Position numbers and translations under genes: made by a program. The notes under the pieces were generated by a model. The model made no database searches. It saw nothing but the letters and a program-made list of their open reading frames with translations, and was not told where the DNA came from. Shown piece by piece: positions 18,766 through 28,100 of a stretch of 64,000 nucleotides of DNA (within the stretch, counting starts at the first letter, position 1; each line of letters begins with the position of its first letter). Source of the stretch: Bradyrhizobium jicamae (GTDB lineage Bacteria > Pseudomonadota > Alphaproteobacteria > Rhizobiales > Xanthobacteraceae); NCBI RefSeq assembly GCF_018130695.1, contig NZ_JAFCJX010000006.1:124001-188000 (forward strand), read 5' to 3'.

Positions 18766-18788
18766 TTGCAACTCATTTGCAACTGCAT
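18766..18788 (-). promoter_or_regulatory. Putative Mur-responsive element upstream of mntH
   Basis: Two TTGCAA hexamers spaced 11 bases apart are followed by TGCAT, 30-52 bases upstream of the mntH start. Mur sites of rhizobial Mn-transport genes are TGCAA/TTGCA-rich palindromes. The match is by eye and imperfect. Confidence 0.4.
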
Positions 18789-18835
18789 CTAGGTATCAAG
18801 AACGTGATACCGCCCGCCAAAGCTCCCCTACTGAT

Positions 18836-19636
18836 CTAGCGATAGTCCCGGTTGTCGATCTTCTTCTCGCTGTCGCGCTCACTGGCGTCGGTGGGCATGC
18901 ATTCGACCTGCACGAGGTCGGGATAGAGTTCCCAAGCCCGCACCAGGAACTTCCTGCGGATGCCGTAGGAGGTGATGACGCAGCGGTTCAGCACCGGGCT
19001 GACAGCCGCGGCGACATAGCCGGGATAGAACAGCGAGCCGTGATGGAGCACGCTCCAGACCTCGTTGAACCAGGTCGCGCGCACCCGGAAGGTCACGGTG
19101 TTCTGTTCCGTGCAGGGCAAGGTCTCGCAACCGTAGACCTCGTGAACCTCCTGCTCGATATGAGCTGTGGTGATGTTCTGCGAGTTTGAAAGGTAGAGCT
19201 GCTCGTTATGCCGCACGGTCGCGAGGTACCACGGCAAGGTGACGGCGACCGTGGCGACACCATAAATGAGGTAGCAGGTCGCGATCGTCGCGATGATCAT
19301 CATCCCGCCGCGCGCCTTGCTGAACACCGGATCGCCATAGGCGTCCTTGGCATAAACGCAACGCGCCCAAAGCTTGCGGTAGCCGGCGAATGCCCAGCGC
19401 ACGAAGCGGTAGATCCGCCAGGTGACCGGGGCGATCAACGTCGCGTAGATCCAGCCGCAGGAGCGCACGAACTGCGACCAGAACCGCCCAAGCGCGGTCA
19501 GTTCCCGCTGCGCGCGCCCAACGTCGGACTGATCGTAGGCCTTCTTGGCCTGGTAGGTCTTGGCCTTGAAGTCGGACAGCGTCTTGTCGATGCCGTCCAG
19601 CAACGCACCGGTGTCATCACGCGGCTTTTCGGTCAT
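18836..19636 (-). CDS. Membrane protein of unknown function, third gene of an AAA+ ATPase operon
   Basis: A 266-residue protein with a hydrophilic, helical N-terminus (DGIDKTLSDFKAKTYQAKKAYDQSD), an amphipathic/aromatic stretch with a possible helix around residues 58-75, and a clear membrane helix GGMMIIATIATCYLIYGVATVAV near residue 115. About 130 residues follow, probably periplasmic, with cysteines in YGCETLPC, NRCVIT and VECMP. Its start overlaps the ATPase gene by 20 bases, implying coupled translation. I do not recognise the family. A membrane anchor or effector for the ATPase is inference from the operon. Confidence 0.7.
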   Translation of the reverse strand: MTEKPRDDTGALLDGIDKTLSDFKAKTYQAKKAYDQSDVGRAQRELTALGRFWSQFVRSCGWIYATLIAPVTWRIYRFVRWAFAGYRKLWARCVYAKDAYGDPVFSKARGGMMIIATIATCYLIYGVATVAVTLPWYLATVRHNEQLYLSNSQNITTAHIEQEVHEVYGCETLPCTEQNTVTFRVRATWFNEVWSVLHHGSLFYPGYVAAAVSPVLNRCVITSYGIRRKFLVRAWELYPDLVQVECMPTDASERDSEKKIDNRDYR

Positions 19637-21818
19637 CTGGAATCCAGTTCGACGTGAAATTGCGGCCCGTGGGATCGAAGCCGATGTCGAGCTTACCGCC
19701 GAAGGCGGCGTCCGCCATCAACTTCTCGACGATCATGGCCTCGACCCGCTTGATGCGGCCCGGCAGCCCGCGCGCGCCGATCTCGGGCGTATAGGTCTTG
19801 TCGCAGAACTCGCGCAATTGCGCCTCGGGGAAGCGCACCTCGATCCCCTGCTGCGCGTAGAAGGCGTTGATGCGCGAGATTTCGCGGAACACGATCTTCT
19901 CGATCGTATCCATGTTGAGCTTGCGGAACAGGATGATGTTCTCGCGCCCCTCGAAGCGGTTCAGGAATTCGGTGCGGAATGCCTTCTTCAGGTCGGCGAT
20001 CGTGAGCTCGTAGGCCTCCGCCTCGGTCAGATCGCCGGGCCCGGTGCCGACCCGCAGCGCATGATCGGCGCCGATGTTGGTGGTCATCGGCATCACCACG
20101 TCGCCGAACTCGACCTTGCGGCCCAGATTGTCGCGGCAACGTCCGTCGTCGAGGATGTTGAGGCAGATGTTGAAGATGTCGGGGTGCGCCTTCTCGATCT
20201 CGTCCCACAGCATCACCTGATAGGGATTGGCGCGAACCGAGTTGGTCATCTCGCCGCCCGCTGCGAAGCCATCGTAGCCAGGGGGCGCGCCGATCAGCTT
20301 GGTGACGTCGTTCTTCTCCATGAACTCGCCCATGTCGTAGCGGTTCAGCGCCTTGTCGGTATCGAACAGTGCTTCGGCCAGCCCCTTGGCGACCTCGGTC
20401 TTGCCGACGCCGCTGGCGCCGCAGAACAGGAACGGCAGCGGTTTGTCGGTGCGCCGTCCGCGCCGCCACACCTTGACCGCGCGATCGACGTGCTCGAGCG
20501 CCGCCTCCTGGCCGAACACGCGCCGCTGCAGCGAGCCGTGGAGGTTGAGCAGCTTGACGGCGTCGTTCTGCTTCAGCTTGGAGGCGTCAATGCCGGAAAT
20601 GAGGGCGAATTCGTCAATCACCATGTCAGCGGTGAAGAGCAGCCGGTCGTTGATCGCCTTGGTGACGGCCTTGTATTTCACCCGGTTCTCGTCGACGGCC
20701 GCCTGGGTCCGCGCGATGTCGCCGCGGAGCTTGAGGATCTCCGGCGTTGCGTAGCCGGATGCCCTGGCGATCAGGTCGAAGTCCGCATCGCCGGCGGAAG
20801 CCTTCCCGGCGGGATCGTCGAGGTGGCGCTTCTTCTCCTCCTGTTCGAGATCGCGCAGCTGGGTCTCCATATGCGCGATCGACTTTTCGCCCTCGCGCTG
20901 CGCCGCATAGTAGCTCTTGATCTTGACCTGGTACTCGGCGAACTCGGCCTTGTGGCGGGTGATGGCGGCGCGCAAGGTCGCGGCTTTTTCGTCGTTCGCG
21001 GCAGACGGCGCGTCGGCCATGACGCGCGCCAGCTCCGCCTCCAGTTCGGCAAGCATCGGCGGCGTCGAATGCGCCCGCAGCAGATAACGCGCCATGCCGC
21101 GGTCGAGCAGCGTGCGGGTGCGCGCGGGCTGCGCCGCGGTCAGGCCGGTGTCGAGCGAGCGATACTTGCTCGACATCTCGATGGCGACCTTGACCGCCGC
21201 TGGATCGATCCGGACCCCATAGCTCTCCTCGAGGTCCTTGGCCCCGTGCAGCGCAATCTCCTCGAGCTCGGCGCCGGCCGGCTCGGTCAGATCCATCAGC
21301 GTAAAGTGGTCGCGGAAATCCGAGTGGCATTTGAGCACCTGCGTGAGGTCGGCCTCGCGCACCTCGAGGAAAACCTGCGTCTTCTTCGCCTTCACCATTG
21401 CCGTCAGCGCATTGACGATGTGCATCAGCCCGCTGTTGCGCAGCGCATCGATCAGGTCGAGCGTATCCTCCACGATCAGGACGCTGTCGGGGGTGCGGTT
21501 CAGGATCGCGAAGATACTCTTGAACTGCTTGACGATCGCATCGTTGTCGCCGAGGCCGAACAGCCCGTCGGTATCGAGCCAGAACAGCCGCTTGTTGACG
21601 ATGTCGAACGGTGCGTCGGGATCCGCCTTGCGGGCCTGCAGCGCCAGCGCCAGCGTGGTGATGCCGACGCCGCTCGGACCGGAGACGATGACGCTGTTGG
21701 CCTCCATCCGTGTCAGGATGGTGCACAGTTCCTCGAACTTCCCCGCGCAGCCCACCAGCTTGAAGTTCTTCCGGTCGGCGATCATCTCGCTGCCGGTGAT
21801 CAGGAAGTTGTCGGCCAT
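19617..21818 (-). CDS. Clp/Hsp100-like AAA+ ATPase with degenerate first nucleotide site
   Basis: A 733-residue double AAA+ protein. The first module has GPSGVGIT at residues 47-54, with Ile53 in place of the Walker A lysine, and a Walker B-like SVLIVEDTLDL. A coiled-coil, Glu/Lys/Arg-rich section spans roughly 245-340. The second module is canonical and ClpB-like: GASGVGKT (Lys473), pore loop GAPPGYDG, Walker B VMLWDEIEKAHP (Asp539, Glu540), sensor-1 TTNIG and Arg-finger segment EFLNRFEGR. The usual Clp N-domain is absent and no ClpP-binding loop is evident. Gene order with a coiled-coil partner upstream and a membrane protein downstream suggests a dedicated remodelling machine rather than general ClpB. 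Confidence 0.8.
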   Translation of the reverse strand: MADNFLITGSEMIADRKNFKLVGCAGKFEELCTILTRMEANSVIVSGPSGVGITTLALALQARKADPDAPFDIVNKRLFWLDTDGLFGLGDNDAIVKQFKSIFAILNRTPDSVLIVEDTLDLIDALRNSGLMHIVNALTAMVKAKKTQVFLEVREADLTQVLKCHSDFRDHFTLMDLTEPAGAELEEIALHGAKDLEESYGVRIDPAAVKVAIEMSSKYRSLDTGLTAAQPARTRTLLDRGMARYLLRAHSTPPMLAELEAELARVMADAPSAANDEKAATLRAAITRHKAEFAEYQVKIKSYYAAQREGEKSIAHMETQLRDLEQEEKKRHLDDPAGKASAGDADFDLIARASGYATPEILKLRGDIARTQAAVDENRVKYKAVTKAINDRLLFTADMVIDEFALISGIDASKLKQNDAVKLLNLHGSLQRRVFGQEAALEHVDRAVKVWRRGRRTDKPLPFLFCGASGVGKTEVAKGLAEALFDTDKALNRYDMGEFMEKNDVTKLIGAPPGYDGFAAGGEMTNSVRANPYQVMLWDEIEKAHPDIFNICLNILDDGRCRDNLGRKVEFGDVVMPMTTNIGADHALRVGTGPGDLTEAEAYELTIADLKKAFRTEFLNRFEGRENIILFRKLNMDTIEKIVFREISRINAFYAQQGIEVRFPEAQLREFCDKTYTPEIGARGLPGRIKRVEAMIVEKLMADAAFGGKLDIGFDPTGRNFTSNWIPDDRKAA

Positions 21819-21877
21819 TGCGGATTTCCGTGGTTTTGGCGGTCGGGCTTTAAAGACGGTGGACGATCACGTTCGGC

Positions 21878-23521
21878 TCAGATCTGGCCGAACGTGATTT
21901 CCTTGTCGTCGACCGGCTTGGACGCAGCGGTTGCGGCGGAAGCTCCGGGCTCCTTGGCGTCCATGCCGATGCTCTCCTGCAACCGGGCGCGCACGGTGGC
22001 GGTGACGTCGCTGAGCTCGCCAAGCCGGCTCTGGATGGTGGAGAGCCCGTCTTCGCGCAGCTTGTTGGCGGCCTGCAGCGATTCGGCGATGCTCGACATC
22101 GACTCCACCTTCTCCATGATCCGCTTGGAGGCCTCGTCGACTTGCAGCGCCTGGCGGATGACCTCCTTGTTGGCGACGTCGTCGGTCACCGCGTTCATCG
22201 CCCGCATCGAATCGCGCACGCTCTCCGAGGCCTCGTTGAGGGCCGAGTTGTTGAGCGCCTGGATCGTGGTGTTGAGGCTGGTGGCGACGCTGGCGATGCC
22301 GTCGCTGGACAGTTCGCGCAGATTGACGTTCTGCTTGCCGAGCGCGTCGTGGAACGTGTTGGCGTCGACCGCATCCTTTTCGAGATCGGCAACGGTCTTC
22401 TTGGTGCTCCGCCCGCTGTCCAGGAGAGTGGTGACGTGGCGCTCAAAATCGTTCTTCTTGCGCTCGCGCTCGAGGCGGGCAAGCGTGTCCTCGCCTTCCT
22501 TGGCGGTCGACAGCGCCTGCACCTTGGCCTTGTTCTCGGCCGTGGCGAGGTCGATACCCTTGTCGAGGATCGCGACCACCGTGATCATCTGCGAGTTGAT
22601 CTTGACAAGCTTGTCGGCCTGCCCCTCGATGCCTTCGAGTTCGTCGCGCAGCTCGGAGACCGTGACCTGCGACTTGTCGATGTAGTTGAGCGCGGCCTTG
22701 ATGATGCCCTCGACGCGCTTGACATGCTCGGGACCGGAGATGTCGAGCATCTTGCGGACCTGTTCCTTCTCGGCCTTGAACTTGCCCTGCTTGGCGTCGT
22801 GCTCGGCCTTCTCCGAGAGAATTGCAGTCGCCTTGTCGCGGCAGGCTTTCAAGTCTTCCATCCGCTTGGCGATCACAAGCTCCTTGGCGGCGATCTCCGC
22901 CTGGGCGGACTTCTTGATGCCACCGAAGATGCCGGTCTGCGTCTTCAGCTGGGCGATGTCGCGCTCGAGCTTTTCCCGGTCGGAGACGATCTGGCGCGTT
23001 TCGGCGTCGACCTCGGCGGTACGCTTGTCCCAGTCGGCCTCGCGTTTGCGATCCTCCTCGATCTCCGCAAAGGTATCGAGCACGACGTTGTCCCCGGCCG
23101 TGCGCAGCGTGTAGAGCGCATCCAGATTGTCGACTAAGGGCCGGATCATCTCGCGGAAATCCAGCACGCCCTTGTTCATGTCACCGAAGGTCTGCTTCAT
23201 CTTGGCAAAGACCGTGGTCGACGACAGCTCGATCAGCTTGCGCTGCATCAGCGTGCGCTGCTGGGCGAGATATTCCTTGTAGGACTCGAGCTGCTTGACC
23301 GAGGTCTTGCACTCCTCGGCGAGTTCCGGCGAGAGAAGTGCGCCGACCTGTCGGCTGCGCTCCTCCGGCGAGGCTTCCGGATTGAAGACGATCTTGGCCA
23401 CCGGATTTGCGGTGATATCGACGGGCGCGGCCTGCGGCGCCTGCTTCGGCGCGAGGCGCGCCTTGAGGGCCTCGTTAACCGCGGTCGATTCCGCAGGCTT
23501 CGGCGATGCAGAGGTAGACAT
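21878..23521 (-). CDS. Large coiled-coil protein of unknown function, first gene of the AAA+ operon
   Basis: A 547-residue soluble protein without signal peptide. The N-terminal 50 residues are Ala/Pro-rich. The middle (about 60-340) is rich in Glu, Lys and Gln with long predicted coiled coils, for example REKLERDIAQLKTQTGIFGG and KFKAEKEQVRKMLDI. The C-terminal part (SLNTTIQALNNSALNEASES, then SIAESLQAANKLREDG) resembles scaffold or phage-shock-type helical proteins only in general character. It ends DKEITFGQI. The ATPase gene follows after 59 bases. I cannot name the family; substrate or scaffold for the ATPase is a guess from neighbourhood. Confidence 0.7.
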   Translation of the reverse strand: MSTSASPKPAESTAVNEALKARLAPKQAPQAAPVDITANPVAKIVFNPEASPEERSRQVGALLSPELAEECKTSVKQLESYKEYLAQQRTLMQRKLIELSSTTVFAKMKQTFGDMNKGVLDFREMIRPLVDNLDALYTLRTAGDNVVLDTFAEIEEDRKREADWDKRTAEVDAETRQIVSDREKLERDIAQLKTQTGIFGGIKKSAQAEIAAKELVIAKRMEDLKACRDKATAILSEKAEHDAKQGKFKAEKEQVRKMLDISGPEHVKRVEGIIKAALNYIDKSQVTVSELRDELEGIEGQADKLVKINSQMITVVAILDKGIDLATAENKAKVQALSTAKEGEDTLARLERERKKNDFERHVTTLLDSGRSTKKTVADLEKDAVDANTFHDALGKQNVNLRELSSDGIASVATSLNTTIQALNNSALNEASESVRDSMRAMNAVTDDVANKEVIRQALQVDEASKRIMEKVESMSSIAESLQAANKLREDGLSTIQSRLGELSDVTATVRARLQESIGMDAKEPGASAATAASKPVDDKEITFGQI

Positions 23522-24069
23522 GAGGTCGTCTCCTGATCAGGCAGTTCCGGGCGGAACCGCGTATGGCGACGCAGGCGTTCAAGCCGCGGCGCGAAAGCTC
23601 ATCTCTCAGCGGCCAACACAAGAGCCGGGTCCGGCCAGAAAGCTAGATGCGACGTCCTTGTCGCACAACCACAGCGGTGGTTGATTTGGCCGTTAACCCA
23701 AACAAAAAATGGAGGCACTTTCAGCTCCCAGCCGAGGGACGATACGGCAGGCCGAGGAACCGCTTTGTGGGGCGGGCGGAGCAGACCTGCCGGTCCGCTC
23801 ATTGGTATGACCGTCCGGCGCGGAGGTTCGAACGATGTTCGACACCTTTGCTTGATCGAACGTGCGACCCCGTGATCGGCCGGGAGACCGTCTTTTGGCG
23901 GAGAAATGCCGTTAACGAACCGCCCAGCCCGGCCGGCCGGAAAACTCACAGTTTCGATGAATTTCGTCAAAGCTGTTGGGATTGCCCGCCGTTTTGTCGG
24001 AAAGCGGGTGGGATTGACCGGTCCGACGGCAGAAGCTCCTGGTCAGCCAACGTTCACGGAACTCCTGCC
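23522..24069. other. 548-base divergent intergenic region
   Basis: It lies between the coiled-coil gene (minus) and the MFS gene (plus) and must hold their promoters. The open frame of the MFS gene runs back through most of it but without signal-like sequence or ribosome site. I see no repeat or RNA gene. Confidence 0.5.
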
Positions 24070-25308
24070 ATGTCCACCCACACGCCACGCCTGCCCGCGA
24101 CCTTCAACCGCCTGGCCTGGTCCAACCTCGCCGCGCAATCGGCCGAGCAGATCGCACTCGCGGCGGCGCCGATCGTCGCCGTGCTGCTGCTCGGCGTCGG
24201 CGAGGGCCAGACCGGCCTGCTGCAGACCGCGCTGACTCTCCCCTTCATCCTGTTCGCGATTCCCGCCGGCCTGCTCGCCGACCGCGTCTCGCGGCGCTGG
24301 GCGATGGCAGGCGCCGAGGCGCTGCGGGCTGTGGCGCTGGCGGCGATCCTGCTGCTGCTCTGGATTGGCGCGATGACCTTGCCGCTGCTCGCCCTGCTTG
24401 GCTTCGTCGCGGTGTGCGGTACGGTCGCCTACAGCGTCGCCGCGCCGGCATTGGTGCCATCGCTGGTGACATCGCAACAACTGCCCGCAGCGAATGCGCG
24501 GATCGAGCTGGCGCGCACTGTCGCCTTCGCCAGTGGCCCTGCGCTCGGCGGCGTGCTGGTCGGCTGGGTCGGCGCTGCGCCGGCGTTCGGCGTCGCGGCC
24601 GCCCTGTCCGCGATCGCCGTCGTGCTGCTCGCCGGCATCTATGAGCCGGCGCGGCAGCCCGCCCCGCAGCGTCATCCGTTGCAGGATATCCGGGAAGGCG
24701 CAGCCTTCGTGTTCCATCACCCGCTTTTGCGGCCGGTGTTCGTCACCCAGTTCATCTTCAATACCGCCTCGTTCCTGCTGCTCGCCGTGTTCGTGCCCTA
24801 TGCCGTGCGGCATCTCGGCTTGAGCGCGACTGGCGTCGGCGGGACCCTGGCGATGTATGGCGTCGGCATGGTGGTCGGCGCGCTGTTTGCGACACGCGTG
24901 ATGCGCCGGCTGGCGTTCGGCACCGTGATCGGGCTTGGTCCCGTCACCGGCTTCGTCGCCGCAGCAGTGATGGCGCTGACCACATGGATTCCGACGCCGC
25001 TGCTCGCCGGCCTCAGCTACTTCCTGCTCGGCGTCGGCCCGATCCTGTGGGTGATCTCGACCACGACGCTGCGCCAATCGGTGACACCGCCCTCGCTGCT
25101 CGGCCGGGTCTCCGCCATCAACATCATGAGCTACGGCGCCCGCCCGCTCGGCTCCGCGCTCGGCGCCGTCGTCGGCGGTCTCTACAGCGCCGAGGTTTGC
25201 CTCTATCTCGCCGCGGCGATCTTCGCCGCGCAGGCCATGGTGATCCTGATGTCGCCGGCGGTCTCGCTGGCGCGGCAGCCCGACATGGTCGGCGAACCGG
25301 CGTGCTAG
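24070..25308 (+). CDS. MFS transporter (EntS/TMS14-like exporter)
   Basis: From the ATG at 24070 (MSTHTPRLPATFNRLAWSNL) the protein has 412 residues and about twelve hydrophobic helices. Typical MFS loop motifs are present, such as GLLADRVSRRWAM after TM2, and a segment NIMSYGARPLGSALGAVVGG near TM11. The arrangement resembles the TMS14 exporters that include enterobactin exporter EntS; the substrate cannot be predicted. The stop codon overlaps that of the convergent cyclase gene by three bases. Confidence 0.85.
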   Translation: MSTHTPRLPATFNRLAWSNLAAQSAEQIALAAAPIVAVLLLGVGEGQTGLLQTALTLPFILFAIPAGLLADRVSRRWAMAGAEALRAVALAAILLLLWIGAMTLPLLALLGFVAVCGTVAYSVAAPALVPSLVTSQQLPAANARIELARTVAFASGPALGGVLVGWVGAAPAFGVAAALSAIAVVLLAGIYEPARQPAPQRHPLQDIREGAAFVFHHPLLRPVFVTQFIFNTASFLLLAVFVPYAVRHLGLSATGVGGTLAMYGVGMVVGALFATRVMRRLAFGTVIGLGPVTGFVAAAVMALTTWIPTPLLAGLSYFLLGVGPILWVISTTTLRQSVTPPSLLGRVSAINIMSYGARPLGSALGAVVGGLYSAEVCLYLAAAIFAAQAMVILMSPAVSLARQPDMVGEPAC

Positions 25309-26564
25309 CTCGTCAGATACCGTTCATACTTGCCGCCCACCACCTCGTCGGCGGCAACCGCCGGATCGAGCGTGTAGAGGTCCTGCGCCTGGCTGATGCC
25401 GCGCAGGACGAAGCGGCCCGTGGAAACGAGATAGTTGCGGCCGGCGGCATCGAGGCCGGTGCGGAAGGCGGTTGAGGTCAGCAACTCCCGGTCGACCGAG
25501 CTGCACATCGAGGCGATGCGGCTGACCTCGTTGACAGCGGGGCCGACCACGGTGAAATCCAGCCGGTCCTCGCTGCCGATATTGCCGTACAGGACCTCGC
25601 CGACATGCAGGCCGACATAGGCCGTCGTGGTCGGCCGCCCCTCGGAGGCCCGGCGCGCGTTGAGCTTGCTGATGTTGTCCCGGAACTGATGCTCGGCGCG
25701 CAGCGCGGCGCGCTTGGCTCTCGCCACGTTCTCATCCGTGAACATCGCAAGCACGCCATCGCCGATCAGCTTCAGCACCTCGCCGCCGGCGTCATGGACT
25801 GCGTCGATCGAAGCCTGCGCGTAATCATTGAGGAACGGGATGATCTCGTCCGGGCCGATGCGCTCGCTGATCGCGGTCGAGCCGCGCACGTCGGAATACC
25901 ACAGCACGGCCTTGATCTTCTCGGTGACGCCGCGGTTGATATGGCCGCGCATCACCCTTTCCGATGTCTCGCGGCCGAGATAGACGCGGCCCAAGGTCCG
26001 CGCGATCTCGGCCTGGGCGGCGGATTTCACCGCAAGGCCCAGCACCGGCACGAGGTCGCGCAGCGCCTCCAGCCCCTGCTCGCCAAAACCGTCGTCATGC
26101 CGCGTCACCCAATAGGAATAGACGCAGTCCATCTGCCCCATCGTGCCGGCTTCGCCGAACTGCTGGATATGGGCGACGAGATGCTTGTGACCGCTGTCGG
26201 CGAGATCGCCGGTGAACTTGAAATTGTTGGAGTCGCCCTGGCCGAGCTCGAGCCGGAACTCCTGATGGCCGTTTTCGAGCATGTGATAGAAGATCGAGCG
26301 CCGCCAGGCGTCAGCCGCCTCGCCCTCGCTGGTCGAACCATATTCGAACGCGGTGCTCTCGTTGGTCTCGGCATCGTTCCAGCGAAAGCCGCGGCCCTCG
26401 AAGATCGGGTGCAGCGTATCGATGAAGACCATGGCCCGCGACACATGCAGGCCCTCGGCGCGGCAGCGCTCGCAGAAGCCGCGCAACAGATCATTCTCGG
26501 GCAGGCCAGACAGACCCTGGCGGACCAGCCAGTTCATCAGGCGCAGACGGGGCGTCAGTTCCAT
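25305..26564 (-). CDS. Class III adenylate cyclase
   Basis: From MELTPRLRLMNWLVRQGLSG the protein has 419 residues. The N-terminal 200 residues form a cytosolic sensor-like region of unknown family, seen in many rhizobial cyclases. The catalytic domain (about 215-345) has metal aspartates Asp225 (YSDVRGST) and Asp269 (LIGDGVLAMF), adenine-specifying Lys265 and Asp336, and the transition-state pair Asn345/Arg349 in NEVSR, so cAMP is the expected product. No membrane segment is visible. A much longer open frame upstream is a shadow of the MFS gene at 26700. Confidence 0.9.
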   Translation of the reverse strand: MELTPRLRLMNWLVRQGLSGLPENDLLRGFCERCRAEGLHVSRAMVFIDTLHPIFEGRGFRWNDAETNESTAFEYGSTSEGEAADAWRRSIFYHMLENGHQEFRLELGQGDSNNFKFTGDLADSGHKHLVAHIQQFGEAGTMGQMDCVYSYWVTRHDDGFGEQGLEALRDLVPVLGLAVKSAAQAEIARTLGRVYLGRETSERVMRGHINRGVTEKIKAVLWYSDVRGSTAISERIGPDEIIPFLNDYAQASIDAVHDAGGEVLKLIGDGVLAMFTDENVARAKRAALRAEHQFRDNISKLNARRASEGRPTTTAYVGLHVGEVLYGNIGSEDRLDFTVVGPAVNEVSRIASMCSSVDRELLTSTAFRTGLDAAGRNYLVSTGRFVLRGISQAQDLYTLDPAVAADEVVGGKYERYLTS

Positions 26565-26699
26565 GGGGCGATTATGCCGGTCAATTGGTGCGGGAGGAAG
26601 CCGCCAAGCGCGCGCTTGACGCTGGTTCCGTGACAGATGCAAATGCCGGGGCAACAATGCAAGACCGGCGCCTGCCGGCAAGAGGATTTGATCCGCGCC

Positions 26700-27860
26700 A
26701 TGAGCGCCCGGCAACTTCCGATCATCCTGGCGCTCGGCACCACACAGACGCTGGCCTGGGCTTCCAGCTACTACCTGCCGGCCATCCTCGCCGATCCCAT
26801 CGCGAGGGATCTCGGCATCTCCTCGAACTGGATTTTTGCAGCATTCTCCGCGGCGCTGGTGATATCGGCCCTGCTCGGCCCGCGGATCGGCCGGCAGATT
26901 GATCTGGTCGGCGGCCGCTCGGTTCTGTCGATCTCGAATCTGACGATCGCCGGCGGCCTTATCCTGCTCGGCTTCACCCACTCGATCCCCGTCCTCGCCG
27001 CCGCATGGCTGCTGCTCGGCATCGGCATGGGCTATGGCCTCTACGACGCCGCGTTCGGCGCGCTCGGAAGGCTCTATGGCGAGGCCGCGCGGCGGCCGAT
27101 CACGGGCATTACGCTGATCGCGGGCTTTGCTTCCACAGTCGGCTGGCCACTGACGGCGCTCGGGCTTGCCCATATCGGCTGGCGCGACACCTGCTTTGCC
27201 TGGGCCGCCGCCAATCTCCTGATCGGCCTGCCGATCAACTGGCTGATGCTGCCGCCGGTCGCCGGCGCGAAGGTGGCGGTCGCCCACGCGGTGAAGCCGC
27301 ACATCCCGCTCGACCGGCCGATGATCCTGCTCGCCTTCACGTTTGCGACCGCGTGGACCGTGACAGGTGCGATGGCGGCGCATTTCCCGCGCATCCTGGA
27401 AGCGGCCGGCGCCACGCCGGTCGCAGCGATTGCCGCCGGTGCGCTGATCGGGCCGGCGCAGGTCGCAGCCCGCATCGTCGAGGCATCGCTGCTCAGCCGC
27501 TATCATCCCCTGCTCTCGACGCGGCTCGCCTGCCTCACCCACCCGATCGGCGCCGCCATCGTGGCGGTGATGGGCGGCGGCGCGGCAAGCCTGTTTGCGG
27601 TCTTCCACGGCGCCGGCAACGGCATTCTGACGATCTCGCGCGGCACGCTGCCGCTCGCGATCTTCGGCCCGCAGAACTATGCCTATCGCCTCGGCATCAT
27701 CGGTGCGCCCGCACGGATGGCGCAGGCGGCTGCGCCGCTCGCGTTCGGCTTTTTGCTCGAAGTCATCGGCAGCCGCGTGCTGATCGTCTCGTCAGCGCTC
27801 AGCCTGCTCGCGCTTGGCGCGCTGTTCCTGCTGGATGGCAGGCGGGTCGAAACCAAATGA
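26700..27860 (+). CDS. MFS transporter
   Basis: The chosen start MSARQLPIILALGTTQTLAWASSYY gives 386 residues and about twelve membrane helices; the frame is open further upstream but that part is hydrophilic and lacks a ribosome site. MFS features include GRQIDLVGGRSVLS after TM2 and a repeated half structure. It resembles the oxalate/formate-type or unknown-major-facilitator group, but substrate is unknown. It is divergent from the cyclase gene. Confidence 0.82.
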   Translation: MSARQLPIILALGTTQTLAWASSYYLPAILADPIARDLGISSNWIFAAFSAALVISALLGPRIGRQIDLVGGRSVLSISNLTIAGGLILLGFTHSIPVLAAAWLLLGIGMGYGLYDAAFGALGRLYGEAARRPITGITLIAGFASTVGWPLTALGLAHIGWRDTCFAWAAANLLIGLPINWLMLPPVAGAKVAVAHAVKPHIPLDRPMILLAFTFATAWTVTGAMAAHFPRILEAAGATPVAAIAAGALIGPAQVAARIVEASLLSRYHPLLSTRLACLTHPIGAAIVAVMGGGAASLFAVFHGAGNGILTISRGTLPLAIFGPQNYAYRLGIIGAPARMAQAAAPLAFGFLLEVIGSRVLIVSSALSLLALGALFLLDGRRVETK

Positions 27861-27911
27861 TGGACACGATTGGCTCTTCCCTTGACCGATCATTTCGCGC
27901 GCAAGCGACGC

Positions 27912-28097
27912 ATGAGCAACGATCCCAACAAGCCGCAAAGCTGGATACGATGGGCGATGAAGCCGCCGCAGGCCTATGCGGTGTACCTCGTCGCGGTGCT
28001 GCTCGTGTTCGGCCTGTCGTTCCTCGCCGGCACGCTCAAGCCGAAGCAGACGCCGGCGCCGGCACCGGTGACCACGCCATCCGTCCCGCGCAGCTAG
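27912..28097 (+). CDS. Small single-pass membrane protein
   Basis: A 61-residue product starting MSNDPNKPQSWIRWAMKPPQ, with one helix (AYAVYLVAVLLVFGLSFLAGTL) and a Pro/Ala-rich tail. The ribosome site is weak, so translation is not certain, but the N-in single-helix layout looks genuine. It follows the MFS gene by 51 bases. Function unknown. Confidence 0.55.
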   Translation: MSNDPNKPQSWIRWAMKPPQAYAVYLVAVLLVFGLSFLAGTLKPKQTPAPAPVTTPSVPRS

Positions 28098-28100
28098 CGG

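Noticed and set aside
16769..19189. An 806-codon plus-strand frame across bpt, mntH and the next gene
   Set aside because: It overlaps bpt in another frame and mntH in antisense; both of those genes have clear motifs.
19560..22685. A 1041-codon plus-strand frame opposite the ATPase and coiled-coil genes
   Set aside because: It runs antisense across two real genes; composition is that of a reading-frame shadow.
26565..27608. Upstream extension of the adenylate cyclase frame
   Set aside because: The added part is antisense to the MFS gene at 26700 and highly basic. The cyclase start at 26564 gives the usual family N-terminus.
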